DNA of 64,000 nucleotides from Ruegeria sediminis. GTDB lineage: Bacteria; Pseudomonadota; Alphaproteobacteria; Rhodobacterales; Rhodobacteraceae. The notes under the pieces were generated by a model that did not search any database, was not told the origin of the DNA, and worked only from the letters and a program-made list of their open reading frames with translations. The stretch lies in the NCBI RefSeq assembly GCF_005938215.1, contig NZ_VCPD01000001.1, positions 62,001-126,000 of the forward strand. The letters run 5' to 3'. Of this stretch, positions 46,070 through 57,717 are shown piece after piece (within the stretch, counting starts at the first letter, position 1; each line of letters starts with the position of its first letter). Position numbers and translations under genes: made by a program.

Positions 46070-46098
46070 ACTATATATCGGCAATTCGCGGACAGGAA
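46070..46098 (-). promoter_or_regulatory. candidate promoter of thyX
   Basis: Minus strand: -35 TTCCTG (46098-46093), 17-base spacer, -10 TATAGT (46075-46070), 34 bases before the ATG. The AT-rich core is unusual here, with TATATCG (46074) and CGATATA (46102) as an inverted pair. Confidence 0.45.
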
Positions 46099-46219
46099 CC
46101 GCGATATAAGGTGCAATCCAGGTTCATTTTCGTCCTGCGGCGATCGGATCACCCCCCTCGACACTTGCGGGCAGCGCGCTAAGCTTCCCGCCAGAGATTT
46201 GCGAACAAGGGATGCTGGC

Positions 46220-46648
46220 ATGGCACTGAAATATCTGCACGTGATGGTCCGGGTGAAGGACCTGGAAAAATCCATGGCCTTCTACGAGTTGCTCGGGCTG
46301 AAGGAGATCCGCCGCTACGAAAGCGAGGCGGGCCGGTTCACCCTCGTCTACATGGCCGCCCCGGGTCAGGACGAGGCGCCGGTCGAACTGACCTACAACT
46401 GGGACGGCGACGACGGGCTGCCCGGCGACAGCCGCCATTTCGGGCACCTGGCCTTCGGCGTCGACGACATCTACGGCATGTGCCAGCATCTTCAGGACAA
46501 CGGCGTGACCATCAACCGCCCGCCGCGCGACGGGCGCATGGCCTTTGTGCGGTCGCCCGACAACATCTCGATCGAACTGCTGCAGAACGGCGAGGCGCTG
46601 AAACCGGCAGAGCCCTGGGTCAGCATGGAAAGCACCGGTCACTGGTGA
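46220..46648 (+). CDS. lactoylglutathione lyase-like (glyoxalase I) protein
   Basis: 142 residues. Two VOC modules with metal ligands: [20 protein letters not shown] (His7), PVELTYNWD (Glu), [16 protein letters not shown] (His) and NISIELLQ (Glu). This matches GloA-type glyoxalase I, which converts the methylglyoxal-glutathione adduct to lactoylglutathione. The stop overlaps the GTG of the first DUF1194 gene. Confidence 0.88.
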   Translation: MALKYLHVMVRVKDLEKSMAFYELLGLKEIRRYESEAGRFTLVYMAAPGQDEAPVELTYNWDGDDGLPGDSRHFGHLAFGVDDIYGMCQHLQDNGVTINRPPRDGRMAFVRSPDNISIELLQNGEALKPAEPWVSMESTGHW

Positions 46649-47349
46649 TCCGCTGGGCGGCATCCCTCGGGCTGGCCCTGGCCGCCGGCCCGTCCGGGGC
46701 GGCTGAGTGCCGCCTGGCCCTTGCGCTTGCGATGGATGTCTCGGCCTCGGTCGATGCGGCCGAGGACGCCCTGCAACGAGGCGGCCTTGCCTCGGCCTTG
46801 ATCTCGCCCGAGGTGGAACGCGCCTTTTTCGCCTCGCCCCTGCCCGTCGCGCTGGCCGTCTACGAATGGAGCGGCCGGTCCGACCAGTCGATCCTCGTGG
46901 ACTGGCGCCTGATCCGGACCCGGGCCGAACTTCACGCGACGGCTGACACGATCGCGCGCTCCCCGCGGTCGCAGACCGAATCCGCCACCGCGATGGGCCA
47001 TGCCCTCGCCTTCGGCGCCCAGCTGCTGCAGCGCGCGCCGGTCTGCCTGTTCAAGACGATCGACGTGGCCGGCGACGGCGCCAACAACGACGGCTACGAA
47101 CCCCGGTCGGCCTACGCGCATTTCCCCTTCGACGACGTTGTGGTGAACGGGCTTGTCATCAACGGCGCCGATTTCGAGGGGGAACTCAACCTGATCGACT
47201 TCTACACCACCGAGGTTCTGCGCGGCCCCGGCGCGTTCCTCGAGGTGGCGCAGGGTTTCGAAAACTACCACAGCGCCATGCGCCGCAAGCTGGAACGCGA
47301 GCTGTCCGGCGCCGTCATCGGCGGCCTGGACGGCCGGGTGCCGCGATGA
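46645..47349 (+). CDS. DUF1194 (VWA-like) secreted protein, copy 1
   Basis: 234 residues from GTG 46645 (GTGA overlap with the glyoxalase stop). A short signal peptide (about 18 residues, ending SGAAE) is followed by the VWA-like DUF1194 domain: LALAMDVSASVDAAE has the DxSxS metal-site motif, then LAVYEWSG, ESATAMGHALAFGAQL and TIDVAGDGANNDG with a late GDG. Probably a periplasmic metal-dependent binding protein; function unknown. Its stop overlaps copy 2 (ATGA). Confidence 0.83.
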   Translation: MIRWAASLGLALAAGPSGAAECRLALALAMDVSASVDAAEDALQRGGLASALISPEVERAFFASPLPVALAVYEWSGRSDQSILVDWRLIRTRAELHATADTIARSPRSQTESATAMGHALAFGAQLLQRAPVCLFKTIDVAGDGANNDGYEPRSAYAHFPFDDVVVNGLVINGADFEGELNLIDFYTTEVLRGPGAFLEVAQGFENYHSAMRRKLERELSGAVIGGLDGRVPR

Positions 47350-48070
47350 TCCGGGCGCTGTCGCTTCTGCTTTGCCTCGCCGGCACGGCGGCTCCGGCGC
47401 AATGCCGCCAGGCGCTGGCGCTGGGGCTGGACGTGTCCGGCTCGGTGGACAGCGCCGAATACCGGCTGCAGATCGGCGGCCTGGCCAACGCGTTGCGGCA
47501 TCCCGACGTGGCGCAGGCCATGCTGGCGCAACCCGCGGCCCCCGTCCGGCTGGCCATCTTCGAATGGAGCGAACCCGGGTATCAGCGCCTGCTCCTGGAC
47601 TGGACCGAGATCCGGGACCCAGCGACGCTTGCGCGCATCGCCGACCGTCTCGACAATACCGCCCGCTCGACCGCGCCCAACGGCACCGCCGTCGGCTCGG
47701 CCATGATGTTCGGCGCCAGCCTGCTGGCGGCGCAGGCGGAGTGCTGGAAACGCACGCTCGACCTGTCCGGCGACGGCAAGCACAACATGGGACCGCACCC
47801 GCGCGATGTCCGGCTTGCGCTCAAGGATGCCGGGCTCACGATCAACGGCCTGGTCATCGGTGCCGACGATCCGCGCGCCGACGACAAGCGCCAGCTCCAG
47901 ATCGGTGAGTTGTCGGCCTATTACGCGGCCTGGGTGGCCCTTGGTCCCGACGCCTTCGTCGAGATCGCCCTCGGCTTTCACGATTACGAGGCCGCGATGG
48001 TCCGGAAGCTGAAACGGGAGTTGGAGAGCATGGTCGTCTCGGCTCTGCCGGGCGCGCGCCCCGCGGGCGG

Positions 48071-48077
<7 letters not shown>
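47346..48077 (+). CDS. DUF1194 (VWA-like) secreted protein, copy 2
   Basis: 243 residues. It is a tandem paralogue of the preceding gene, sharing a signal peptide (cut near AAPAQ), LALGLDVSGSVDSAEYRLQ, LAIFEWSE, GTAVGSAMMFGASLL and LDLSGDGKHNMG. The two copies differ throughout, so the duplication is old. The last seven bases overlap the end of the opposing MarR-type gene. Confidence 0.83.
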
Positions 48078-50586
<2,509 letters not shown>

Positions 50587-50596
50587 GGGGCCGAGG

Positions 50597-50998
50597 ATGA
50601 CCAGTGAACTGCCCGAATTCTACTTCCGCGCCCGTGAAAACGGAGCTTTCGTGTTCCGGGTGGACACCGAGAACCGGCAACGGCGGGTCGAGATGGAACA
50701 GATCGCCGTCGTCAACATCCGCAACGGCGAGATCAAGCCGCAGGGCGGACGCACGCTGACGCCCGAAGAGACCGCGGCCATCGAAGCCTGGATCGCCGAG
50801 CGCAGAGAGGTTCTGGCCCGGCGCGACATCGACGACATCCTCCGCACCGTCGATCATCTCAACCTCACCGCCCATTGGGCGCAGTCCAAGGCCACCGAAG
50901 CCCAGCTGGATCAGGTCAGCGACGCGCTGCTGATGGCCATGCACGACCTGCGCGCGGTGCTGGTGCGCAAAAAGGCCGACCGGCTGGGCAAGAAGTAG
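50597..50998 (+). CDS. conserved hypothetical protein
   Basis: 133 residues. EFYFRARENGAFVFRVDTEN then RRVEMEQIAVVNIRNGEIKP suggests a small beta-rich N-terminus, followed by a helical half with DDILRTVDHLNLTAHWAQ. No family name known to me. It follows the aminotransferase by ten bases with GGGGCCGAGG before the ATG and may be co-transcribed. It converges on the MATE gene. Confidence 0.7.
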   Translation: MTSELPEFYFRARENGAFVFRVDTENRQRRVEMEQIAVVNIRNGEIKPQGGRTLTPEETAAIEAWIAERREVLARRDIDDILRTVDHLNLTAHWAQSKATEAQLDQVSDALLMAMHDLRAVLVRKKADRLGKK

Positions 50999-51000
50999 CG

Positions 51001-52362
51001 TCAGGCCGGCAGGCCGATCCGCTCGATGACCTTGCCCCAGAACCGCGTCATCAGCAGCACCCCAGCGAAGGCGAGGCCAAGGACCAGACCGGCCCAGACG
51101 CCGATCCCCTCGAACCCGTAGACGAAGCCCAGCAGGTACGAGGCCGGCATTCCCACCACCAGGTAGCTGAGCGCCGCCATCAGCATCGGCACGGTGGTGT
51201 CCTGCACCCCGCGCAGCAGGCCCAGCGCGATGACCTGCGCCCCGTCCACCAGCTGGAACAGCGCGGCCATCGCCAGCAGCCCGACCCCGATCGCCAGGAT
51301 CTCGGGCCGCTGCGGATCGCCGGGTTCGAGAAACAACGAGATCAGCGGCGCGGCGCAGGTCAGGAACAGCAGGATCGTGACCGCCGACATCGCCAGCGAC
51401 ATCGCGGTCACCACCTTGGCGCCGCGCGCCAGATGCGCCCGGTCCTTGCGTCCAAAGGCGTTCCCCGCCCGGATCGTCGCCGCGTTGCTGAGGCCCAGAT
51501 GCACCATGAACGTGGCCGAGGCCAGCTGCAGCGCGATCCCGTGCGCCGCCAGCGGCACCGCCCCCAGCCATCCCATCATCACGGCCGAGGCCGCGAACAG
51601 GCTGACCTCGCTCAGGTTGGTCAGGCCGATGGGCACGCCCAGCCGGAACACCCGGTTGAACATCTCCCAGTCCGGCCGCCAGAACCGCTGGAACAGACTG
51701 TGCTCCGGCAACTCGCGCACCGCATAGTAGATCACCGCGATCAGCGAGACCGTCTGCGTCGTGACCGAGGCGATCGCGGCGCCCATGATCCCCAGTTCCG
51801 GCGCGCCCCAGTTGCCGAAGATCAGCGCATAGTTGGTCAGCGCGTTCACCACTGCGGCCGCCACCGCGATCCACAGCACGATCTGCGTCCGCTCCAACGC
51901 GGCCAGGTAGGATTTCAGCACCATCACCAGCAGTGCCGGCAGCATCCCCCAACCGGCCACCCGCAGGTATTCCGAGGCCAGCGCCGCGACCTCCTGCGCC
52001 TGCCCCAGCGCCAGCAGGATCGGGCGCGACCACCACAACAGGGGCATGACGCCGGCGGAAAACAGGATCGACAGCCACAGCCCCATGCGGCTGGCGCGGC
52101 GGATGCTGGTCTCGTCCTCCTCGGCGGCGGCGGCGGCGACCATCGGCATGACCGCCCAGCCGAATCCCGCCCCCAGCAGGAACAGCACGAAGAAATAGCT
52201 GCCGGCTAGGGTCACGGCGGCCAGCGCCTCGACCCCGTACCAGCCCAGCATGACGGTGTCGGTCAGGCCGATAGCGAACTGCGCCAGATGCCCGCCGACC
52301 AGCGGCAATCCCAGAACGGCAACCGCGCGGGCATGGGCCCCGTATGTCATGACCGTGCTCAT
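51001..52362 (-). CDS. MATE family efflux transporter
   Basis: 453 residues and about twelve membrane helices in two repeats. Features are LPLVGGHLAQFAIGLTDTVM, LGWYGVEALAAVTLAGSYFF and the second-half NAATIRAGNAFGRKDRAHL. It is a multidrug or toxic-compound exporter driven by Na+ or H+ (NorM/DinF-like). Starts ATG 52362; a two-base gap separates its stop from the converging hypothetical gene. Confidence 0.92.
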   Translation of the reverse strand: MSTVMTYGAHARAVAVLGLPLVGGHLAQFAIGLTDTVMLGWYGVEALAAVTLAGSYFFVLFLLGAGFGWAVMPMVAAAAAEEDETSIRRASRMGLWLSILFSAGVMPLLWWSRPILLALGQAQEVAALASEYLRVAGWGMLPALLVMVLKSYLAALERTQIVLWIAVAAAVVNALTNYALIFGNWGAPELGIMGAAIASVTTQTVSLIAVIYYAVRELPEHSLFQRFWRPDWEMFNRVFRLGVPIGLTNLSEVSLFAASAVMMGWLGAVPLAAHGIALQLASATFMVHLGLSNAATIRAGNAFGRKDRAHLARGAKVVTAMSLAMSAVTILLFLTCAAPLISLFLEPGDPQRPEILAIGVGLLAMAALFQLVDGAQVIALGLLRGVQDTTVPMLMAALSYLVVGMPASYLLGFVYGFEGIGVWAGLVLGLAFAGVLLMTRFWGKVIERIGLPA

Positions 52363-52455
52363 CCGGCAGGCTTAGGACCGGGAAACCGCGCTGACAAGAG
52401 TTGTTCTTGCGGCACGGGTTTCCATGCTAGGCTTGCCGCCGAGATTGGAGGCTCC

Positions 52456-53097
52456 ATGCCCGACCCCTTCGCCCAGCTGATCCCCGAGGCCCGCGCGTTC
52501 CTGGCCGAGCTTTCGGCCAACAACACGCGCGACTGGTTCACCGCGCAGAAATCCCGCTACGACAGGGAACTGAAAGCGCCTGCAACCCTGCTGCTCGACC
52601 AGTTCGCGCTGCAGATCGGGCCGGGCGCCGGGACCAAGCTGTTCCGCCCCCACAGGGACGTGCGCTTTTCCAAGGACAAGACGCCCTACAACACGCATCT
52701 GCACATGCTCTGGACCCTGCCCGGCGACGCCCTGCAACAGCCCGGCTTCTTCTTCGGCATATCGCCCGATTACGTCAGCATCGGCGGCGGCGTCATGGGC
52801 TTTGACAAGGAACCTCTCGCGCGATGGCGCGACGCGGTCTCCGGCGATTTCGGCAAGGACATGCAGGCGCTGCTGGCGGGCTATCGGGATCAGGGCCTGC
52901 GCATGGACGAGCCGGAACTCAAGCGCGTTCCGCCCCCCTTCGACAAGGCGCATCCCCATGCCGACCTGCTGCGGCGGAAATCCCTGACCGTCTGGCGCGA
53001 CCTGCCGCAAGCCGCCTTCGACGCGCCCCTGACCGCGCTGCAGGACACCTGGCAAAACCTGCAACCCCTGTTCGACCGGTTGCGCAAGGTGCCGTGA
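52456..53097 (+). CDS. DUF2461 (TIGR02453) family protein
   Basis: 213 residues. The family start is LIPEARAFLAELSANNTRDW, WFTAQKSRYDRELKAP, then LFRPHRDVRFSKDKTPYNTH and GFFFGISPDYVSIGGGVMGF. Function unknown. AGATTGGAGG precedes ATG 52456. The epoxide-hydrolase-like gene begins 56 bases downstream. Confidence 0.88.
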   Translation: MPDPFAQLIPEARAFLAELSANNTRDWFTAQKSRYDRELKAPATLLLDQFALQIGPGAGTKLFRPHRDVRFSKDKTPYNTHLHMLWTLPGDALQQPGFFFGISPDYVSIGGGVMGFDKEPLARWRDAVSGDFGKDMQALLAGYRDQGLRMDEPELKRVPPPFDKAHPHADLLRRKSLTVWRDLPQAAFDAPLTALQDTWQNLQPLFDRLRKVP

Positions 53098-53153
53098 CGG
53101 CTTTCTGGACCCGCCCGCCTTTGCGCGGCATTCTGGCAGGGAAAGGGCGCGCC

Positions 53154-54032
53154 ATGATCACGGAAACCATCGATCTGAACGGAAACCCGTTTTTCCTCCG
53201 CAAGTGGGGCGACCCTTCGTTGCCGCCACTGCTCATGCTGCACGGCTTTCCCGAATATGGCGGCGCCTGGGCCGATCTGGCCCCGCACCTGTCCCGACAC
53301 TTCCACTGCATCGCCCCGGATCAGCGCGGCTATGGCCAAAGCTGGACCCCGGCGGGGGTCGAAAACTACACCCTGTCGAAACTGGTCTCGGACATGGCCG
53401 CCCTGATCGACCGGACCGGCGCGCCCGTCACCGTCCTCGGCCACGACTGGGGCGCTTCGGTCGCCTATGGCCTCGCCATGTTCCGCCCCGAACTGGTCCG
53501 CCGCCTGATCATCGCCAACGGGGTTCACCCGGCGCCGTTCCAGCGCGCGATGGCGGCAGGCGGCGCCCAGTCGCAGGCGTCGCAATACATCAACCGGCTG
53601 CGCGCCCCGGACGCCGCCGCGTGGCTTTCGGCCGACGATTTCGCCAAGCTGGAACAGTTCTTCCGGCATGGCATGGGCACCGACTGGCTGTCCGACGAAC
53701 AGGTCGCGCTCTACCGCGCCGAATGGGCCCGCCCCGGCCGCCTCGACGCCATGCTGAACTGGTACCGCGCGTCGCCGCTGGTGGTGGCCGAGCCCGGCAA
53801 GCCGCGCACCGACCTGCCGGGACTGCCCGCCGACCGGCTGCGCGTCACCTGCCCGCACCTGCTGATCTGGGGGCCCGAGGACACGGCGCTGCTGCCCAAA
53901 TCCACCGCTGGCCTCGAAGACTACGCCCCCGACCTGACCCGCGTCACGATCGCGGGCGCCGACCACTGGCTGCACCACCAGAAACCCGCCGAAATGGCCC
54001 GCGCGATCCTGGACTGGACCCGGACCGGCTGA
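53154..54032 (+). CDS. alpha/beta hydrolase (epoxide hydrolase/haloalkane dehalogenase-like)
   Basis: 292 residues. The oxyanion motif LLMLHGFPEYGGAW, FHCIAPDQRGYGQSW, and the nucleophile elbow VLGHDWGASVAYGLA with Asp instead of Ser mark epoxide hydrolases and dehalogenases. The acid is in WGPEDTALLP and the His in GADHWLHHQKP. Substrate unknown. A hairpin lies after the stop. Confidence 0.85.
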   Translation: MITETIDLNGNPFFLRKWGDPSLPPLLMLHGFPEYGGAWADLAPHLSRHFHCIAPDQRGYGQSWTPAGVENYTLSKLVSDMAALIDRTGAPVTVLGHDWGASVAYGLAMFRPELVRRLIIANGVHPAPFQRAMAAGGAQSQASQYINRLRAPDAAAWLSADDFAKLEQFFRHGMGTDWLSDEQVALYRAEWARPGRLDAMLNWYRASPLVVAEPGKPRTDLPGLPADRLRVTCPHLLIWGPEDTALLPKSTAGLEDYAPDLTRVTIAGADHWLHHQKPAEMARAILDWTRTG

Positions 54033-54037
54033 GCCCC

Positions 54038-54062
54038 GGGGGAAAACCACCCTCTTTCCCCC
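54038..54062 (+). terminator. hairpin after the hydrolase gene
   Basis: GGGGGAAA (54038-54045), nine-base loop, TTTCCCCC (54055-54062). No U-run, so a weak or factor-assisted terminator before parE. Confidence 0.45.
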
Positions 54063-54113
54063 GCGCGCCAGTCCTGCCATAATCGGGCAAACACGAAAAC
54101 ACGAGCAGCACCC

Positions 54114-56072
54114 ATGCCCGAAGATCTTCTGAGCGGAGCCCCCTCCTCCACCTATGACGCGTCCTCCATCGAGGTTCTCGAAGGGCTGGAGCCCGTGCGC
54201 AAACGCCCGGGCATGTACATAGGTGGTACCGACGAACGCGCGCTGCACCACATGGTGGCCGAGATCCTCGACAACTCGATGGACGAGGCTGTGGCCGGCC
54301 ACGCCAACCGGATCGAGGTAGAACTGCACGCCGACTACGCGCTCACCGTGCGCGACAACGGCCGCGGCATCCCCATCGATCCGCACCCGAAATTCCCCGG
54401 CAAATCCGCGCTCGAGGTGATCCTCTGCACCCTGCACGCGGGCGGCAAGTTCTCGGGCAAGGCCTACCAGACCTCGGGCGGCCTGCACGGCGTCGGCGCA
54501 TCGGTTGTCAACGCGCTCTCCGATTCCATGGTCGTGCAGGTGGCGCGCGACAAGACGCTCTACGAACAGCGTTTCTCGCGCGGCCTGCCGCTTGGCCCGG
54601 TGGAAAAGGTCGGCGCCGCCCCCAACCGGCGCGGCACCACCGTCACCTTCCACGCGGACGAGGAAATCTTCGGCCACCATCGCTTCAAGCCCGCCCGCCT
54701 GTTCAAGTCGATCCGCTCCAAGGCGTATCTCTTCTCGGGCGTCGAGATCCGCTGGAAATCCGCCATCGACGACGGCGAAACGCCGACCGAGGCCAGCTTC
54801 CACTTCCCCGGCGGCCTCAGCGACTACCTGAAAGAGACGATGAACGGCTCGTCCACCTATGCCGACCAGCCCTTCGCCGGCACCGTCGATTTCACCGAGA
54901 AATTCGGCACCCCCGGCAAGGTCGAATGGGCGATCAACTGGACGCCCTCGCGCGACGGCTTCATCCAGTCCTACTGCAACACCGTCCCCACCCCCGAGGG
55001 CGGCACCCACGAATCCGGGTTCTGGGCCGCGATCCTGAAAGGGATCAAGGCGTATGGCGAGCTGATCAACAACAAGAAGGCCGCCCAGATCACCCGCGAG
55101 GATCTGACCACGGGCGGCTGCGCGCTGGTCTCCTGCTTCATCCGCGAGCCGGAATTCGTCGGCCAGACCAAGGACCGCCTCGCCACCGTCGAGGCGCAGC
55201 GGCTGGTCGAGAACTCGGTCCGCGACCATTTCGACAACTGGCTCGCCGCCGACACCAAATCCGCCGGCGCCATCCTCGATTTCCTCATCCTGCGCGCCGA
55301 GGAACGGCTGCGCCGCCGCCAGGAAAAGGAAACGCAACGCAAATCCGCCACCAAGAAGCTGCGCCTGCCCGGCAAGCTGGTGGACTGTTCCGCCACCAAC
55401 CGCGACGGCACCGAGCTTTTCATCGTCGAGGGCGACAGCGCCGGCGGTTCCGCCAAGATGGCCCGCAACCGCCAGACCCAGGCGCTTTTGCCTCTGCGCG
55501 GCAAGATCCTGAACGTGCTGGGCGCGGCCTCGTCCAAGCTGGGCACCAACGCCGAGATCAGCGACCTGACGCAGGCGCTCGGCGTCGGCCTCGGCACCAA
55601 GTTCAACGTCGACGACCTGCGCTATGACAAGGTCATCATCATGACCGACGCCGACGTGGACGGCGCGCATATCGCCTCGCTGCTGATGACCTTCTTCTTC
55701 ACCCAGATGCGCCCGATGATCGACCACGGGCACCTCTACCTCGCTTGCCCGCCGCTCTACCGCCTGACGCAAGGCGCCAAGCGCGTCTACTGCCTGGACG
55801 AGCGCGAGCGCGACGAATGGCTGGAAAAGGGCCTTGGCGGCAAGGGCAAGATCGACGTCTCCCGCTTCAAGGGCCTCGGCGAAATGGACGCCAAGGACCT
55901 CAAGGAAACCACGATGGACCCCAAGTCCCGGAAATTGATCCGCGTCACCATCGACGAGGACGAACCCGGCGAAACCGGCGACCTGGTCGAGCGCCTGATG
56001 GGCAAGAAACCCGAACTGCGGTTCCAGTACATTCAGGAGAACGCGCGGTTCGTGGAGGAGCTGGATGTTTGA
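54114..56072 (+). CDS. parE: DNA topoisomerase IV subunit B
   Basis: 652 residues. GHKL ATPase: EILDNSMDEAVAGHA, DNGRGIPIDPHPKF and GGLHGVGASVVNALSD. Toprim: LFIVEGDSAGGSAKMA and IIMTDADVDGAHIASLLM. The length lacks the GyrB insert, and the N-terminus SSIEVLEGLEPVRKRPGMYI is ParE-like. It decatenates chromosomes together with ParC, which is not in the window. Confidence 0.95.
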   Translation: MPEDLLSGAPSSTYDASSIEVLEGLEPVRKRPGMYIGGTDERALHHMVAEILDNSMDEAVAGHANRIEVELHADYALTVRDNGRGIPIDPHPKFPGKSALEVILCTLHAGGKFSGKAYQTSGGLHGVGASVVNALSDSMVVQVARDKTLYEQRFSRGLPLGPVEKVGAAPNRRGTTVTFHADEEIFGHHRFKPARLFKSIRSKAYLFSGVEIRWKSAIDDGETPTEASFHFPGGLSDYLKETMNGSSTYADQPFAGTVDFTEKFGTPGKVEWAINWTPSRDGFIQSYCNTVPTPEGGTHESGFWAAILKGIKAYGELINNKKAAQITREDLTTGGCALVSCFIREPEFVGQTKDRLATVEAQRLVENSVRDHFDNWLAADTKSAGAILDFLILRAEERLRRRQEKETQRKSATKKLRLPGKLVDCSATNRDGTELFIVEGDSAGGSAKMARNRQTQALLPLRGKILNVLGAASSKLGTNAEISDLTQALGVGLGTKFNVDDLRYDKVIIMTDADVDGAHIASLLMTFFFTQMRPMIDHGHLYLACPPLYRLTQGAKRVYCLDERERDEWLEKGLGGKGKIDVSRFKGLGEMDAKDLKETTMDPKSRKLIRVTIDEDEPGETGDLVERLMGKKPELRFQYIQENARFVEELDV

Positions 56073-56106
56073 GATCACTAACACCTATCAAAAAAGATTT
56101 TGACCG

Positions 56107-56667
56107 TTGCCCCTGACGACAGCCATTGAACACGAGAATCTCACAAAGACCCGAAAATCACTGTTTTTCGCTATAGTTTTCACATTCGCGGTTGCTAACG
56201 CTGAATTACTGAGCAACCAAATTTCGGTCTTTGGACTTGAGATATCGGTTGTTCAAAGTGACTTGGTCGCTTTCGGCCAACTAGTGGTAATCTTTTTATT
56301 GTCGATCTTCTTTCTTCACAGTTTGGTAACCGTTTTCGAAGCAATTTCCACTCTAATTAAGAGAGTTAATGAGCGTTGGAACAAACGTTCAATGGCCGAA
56401 ATTGAGAGAATCAATAATGAAATGTTTCCTGATCCTTCATTAGGCCACGAAGATCCCTACGGGCATTTAGAGGCTTGGGAATATCAACACATGATGGAAA
56501 ACCAAAAGCGTGCCAAGCGTGAGGACATTGCCGCCACAGTGGTAGATGTTGCTGTAGGTTTTCGAAATTTTGTACTGGAGTATCTACTTGTACTCGTGGC
56601 CGCATTATTTGCGTTGATTAATCCAAAGATTATTGAGACCGCTGTTCAGCATTGGCAATCATTTTAG
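56107..56667 (+). CDS. AT-rich orphan membrane protein
   Basis: 186 residues from TTG 56107, the only start codon before the first hydrophobic segment; no good ribosome site. Membrane segments at about 19-36 (LFFAIVFTFAVANAELL), 50-75 (DLVAFGQLVVIFLLSIFFLH) and 155-178 (VLEYLLVLVAALFALINPKI), with a charged cytoplasmic stretch between. I do not recognise it. Its codons are AT-rich (TTT, ATT, AAT, GAA), unlike all neighbours, so it looks acquired. It begins only 34 bases after parE. Confidence 0.65.
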   Translation: MPLTTAIEHENLTKTRKSLFFAIVFTFAVANAELLSNQISVFGLEISVVQSDLVAFGQLVVIFLLSIFFLHSLVTVFEAISTLIKRVNERWNKRSMAEIERINNEMFPDPSLGHEDPYGHLEAWEYQHMMENQKRAKREDIAATVVDVAVGFRNFVLEYLLVLVAALFALINPKIIETAVQHWQSF

Positions 56668-56710
56668 GCCCATGAATTAGTTGGTGATTTCACTCTGCGA
56701 ACCGAGCAGG

Positions 56711-56734
56711 CGTAGGGTGGGCTTGCAATCCACC
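56711..56734 (+). repeat. CGTAGG palindromic repeat, copy a
   Basis: CGTAGGGTGGGCTTGCAATC continuing CACC: inverted arms GGTGG and CCACC around a central stretch. Confidence 0.55.
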
Positions 56735-56972
56735 GCTGCCCTATCAAGACCCGCCAAAATCCATCGAACGAGTACTAATTCATAAATCCGCCGACGCGAC
56801 AATTGATGTAAACACCCATCTAAAACCACCTAGTCACCCACACCTGCCCGCCGAAAACCGCAGGATCGCCTCCGGTCAACATCGGAAAGGCCGGGCGCGT
56901 GGGGATAGGTGCACCCAAACTCCCGAACCCGGCCTTGCCCAAAACAGGCGGATCACCCGCTCCACAAGCAAG

Positions 56973-56996
56973 CGTAGGATGGGTGCTCGCACCATC
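56973..56996 (+). repeat. CGTAGG palindromic repeat, copy b
   Basis: CGTAGGATGGGTGCTCGCAC continuing CATC: arms GATGGGTGC and GCACCATC (one mismatch). Confidence 0.5.
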
Positions 56997-57014
56997 ACCT
57001 CAAATCCTCCCCAA

Positions 57015-57044
57015 CGATGGGTTAATAACCGATCGTAACCCACC
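57015..57044 (+). repeat. related palindromic repeat, copy c
   Basis: Begins CGATGGGTTA; arms TGGGTTA (57018-57024) and TAACCCA (57036-57042). It lacks the CGTAGG head and carries a longer loop. Confidence 0.45.
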
Positions 57045-57138
57045 ACACACCTCGCGCCTGCCGTTGGGGGCAGGTCGGGCGCGTGCATGACACTCGACAC
57101 CCTGTATGGCCAGGACAGGTTCGTACGCTCCGAAACCC

Positions 57139-57161
57139 CGTAGGCCGGGCTTCAGCCCGGC
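57139..57161 (+). repeat. CGTAGG palindromic repeat, copy d
   Basis: CGTAGG then GCCGGGCT, TC, AGCCCGGC with near-perfect arms. Confidence 0.6.
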
Positions 57162-57173
57162 ACTCCCAGCAAG

Positions 57174-57197
57174 CGTAGGGCGGGTTTCCAACCCACC
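57174..57197 (+). repeat. CGTAGG palindromic repeat, copy e
   Basis: CGTAGGGCGGGTTTCCAACC continuing CACC: arms GGGTT and AACCC. Confidence 0.55.
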
Positions 57198-57217
57198 ACC
57201 GGCCCCTCAATCACCCC

Positions 57218-57613
57218 CTACTGCCTCGCGTTGAAAATCGCCGCAGCGATCAACCAGGTTCCATCCGGCTGCCTGCGCAGCTTGAGAACCTGCCGCGCAG
57301 GCTGTCTCTCCTCCGCGCCCGCCGCGTCCTCGGTCACCCTGACGAAACTGCAGATCGCCACGGCCAGGTCGCCGGCCCCTTCGACCACCATCGATTCGAC
57401 CTCGAAACGCCTGACCGGCGGCCAATCGCGGATCCAGGCCGCAAGCTGATCGTGGCCGGTGACATCGGGCCTGCCCGGCGGCATCAAGCGCGCGTCCTGC
57501 GTCCAGTGCCCAAGCCAGGATTCCCGGTCACCGTCGGTGATGTTCCCCAGCGTTGTCCTGACGACCTGTTCGATCGCGTCCCTGTCCCGCTCCGATAAGA
57601 CCCCTTCCGCCAT
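57218..57613 (-). CDS. SnoaL/NTF2-like protein
   Basis: 131 residues. RDAIEQVVRTTLGNITDGDR, SWLGHWTQDARLMPPGRPDV, HDQLAAWIRDWPPV and the last strands VLKLRRQPDGTWLIAAAIFN form the cone-shaped NTF2-like fold (SnoaL/DUF4440 group). It may be an isomerase, dehydratase or binding protein; nothing in the context decides. It sits inside the repeat cluster, flanked by copies e and f. Confidence 0.8.
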   Translation of the reverse strand: MAEGVLSERDRDAIEQVVRTTLGNITDGDRESWLGHWTQDARLMPPGRPDVTGHDQLAAWIRDWPPVRRFEVESMVVEGAGDLAVAICSFVRVTEDAAGAEERQPARQVLKLRRQPDGTWLIAAAIFNARQ

Positions 57614-57717
57614 GTCCGCTCCGATCCGTTGCGTTTGTCAGTCCGACGATCCCGTGCAATTTCCAGGTCCCAATGGAGCCGCTCAACCGGAATGGTGTCA
57701 ACTCCGGGCCGTAGGGC

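Larger units (their letters stand above)
56668..57217. other. 550-base gene-free region with palindromic repeats
   Basis: No credible gene on either strand. It holds at least five short palindromic elements, most starting CGTAGG (listed separately), separated by unrelated sequence. A sixth copy lies beyond the NTF2-like gene at 57718. Confidence 0.6.

Noticed and set aside
52890..56084. A 1064-codon open frame on the minus strand opposite parE and the hydrolase genes
   Set aside because: It is the mirror of GC-rich coding sequence; the product is low-complexity (Gly/Ala/Arg/His-rich) and matches no family, whereas the plus strand encodes clear ParE motifs.
56668..57217. Possible CRISPR array or small open frames in the repeat region
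   Set aside because: The repeats vary in sequence and spacing (18 to over 200 bases) and are palindromic rather than direct with unique uniform spacers; the short frames here are Arg/Pro-rich and without ribosome sites.
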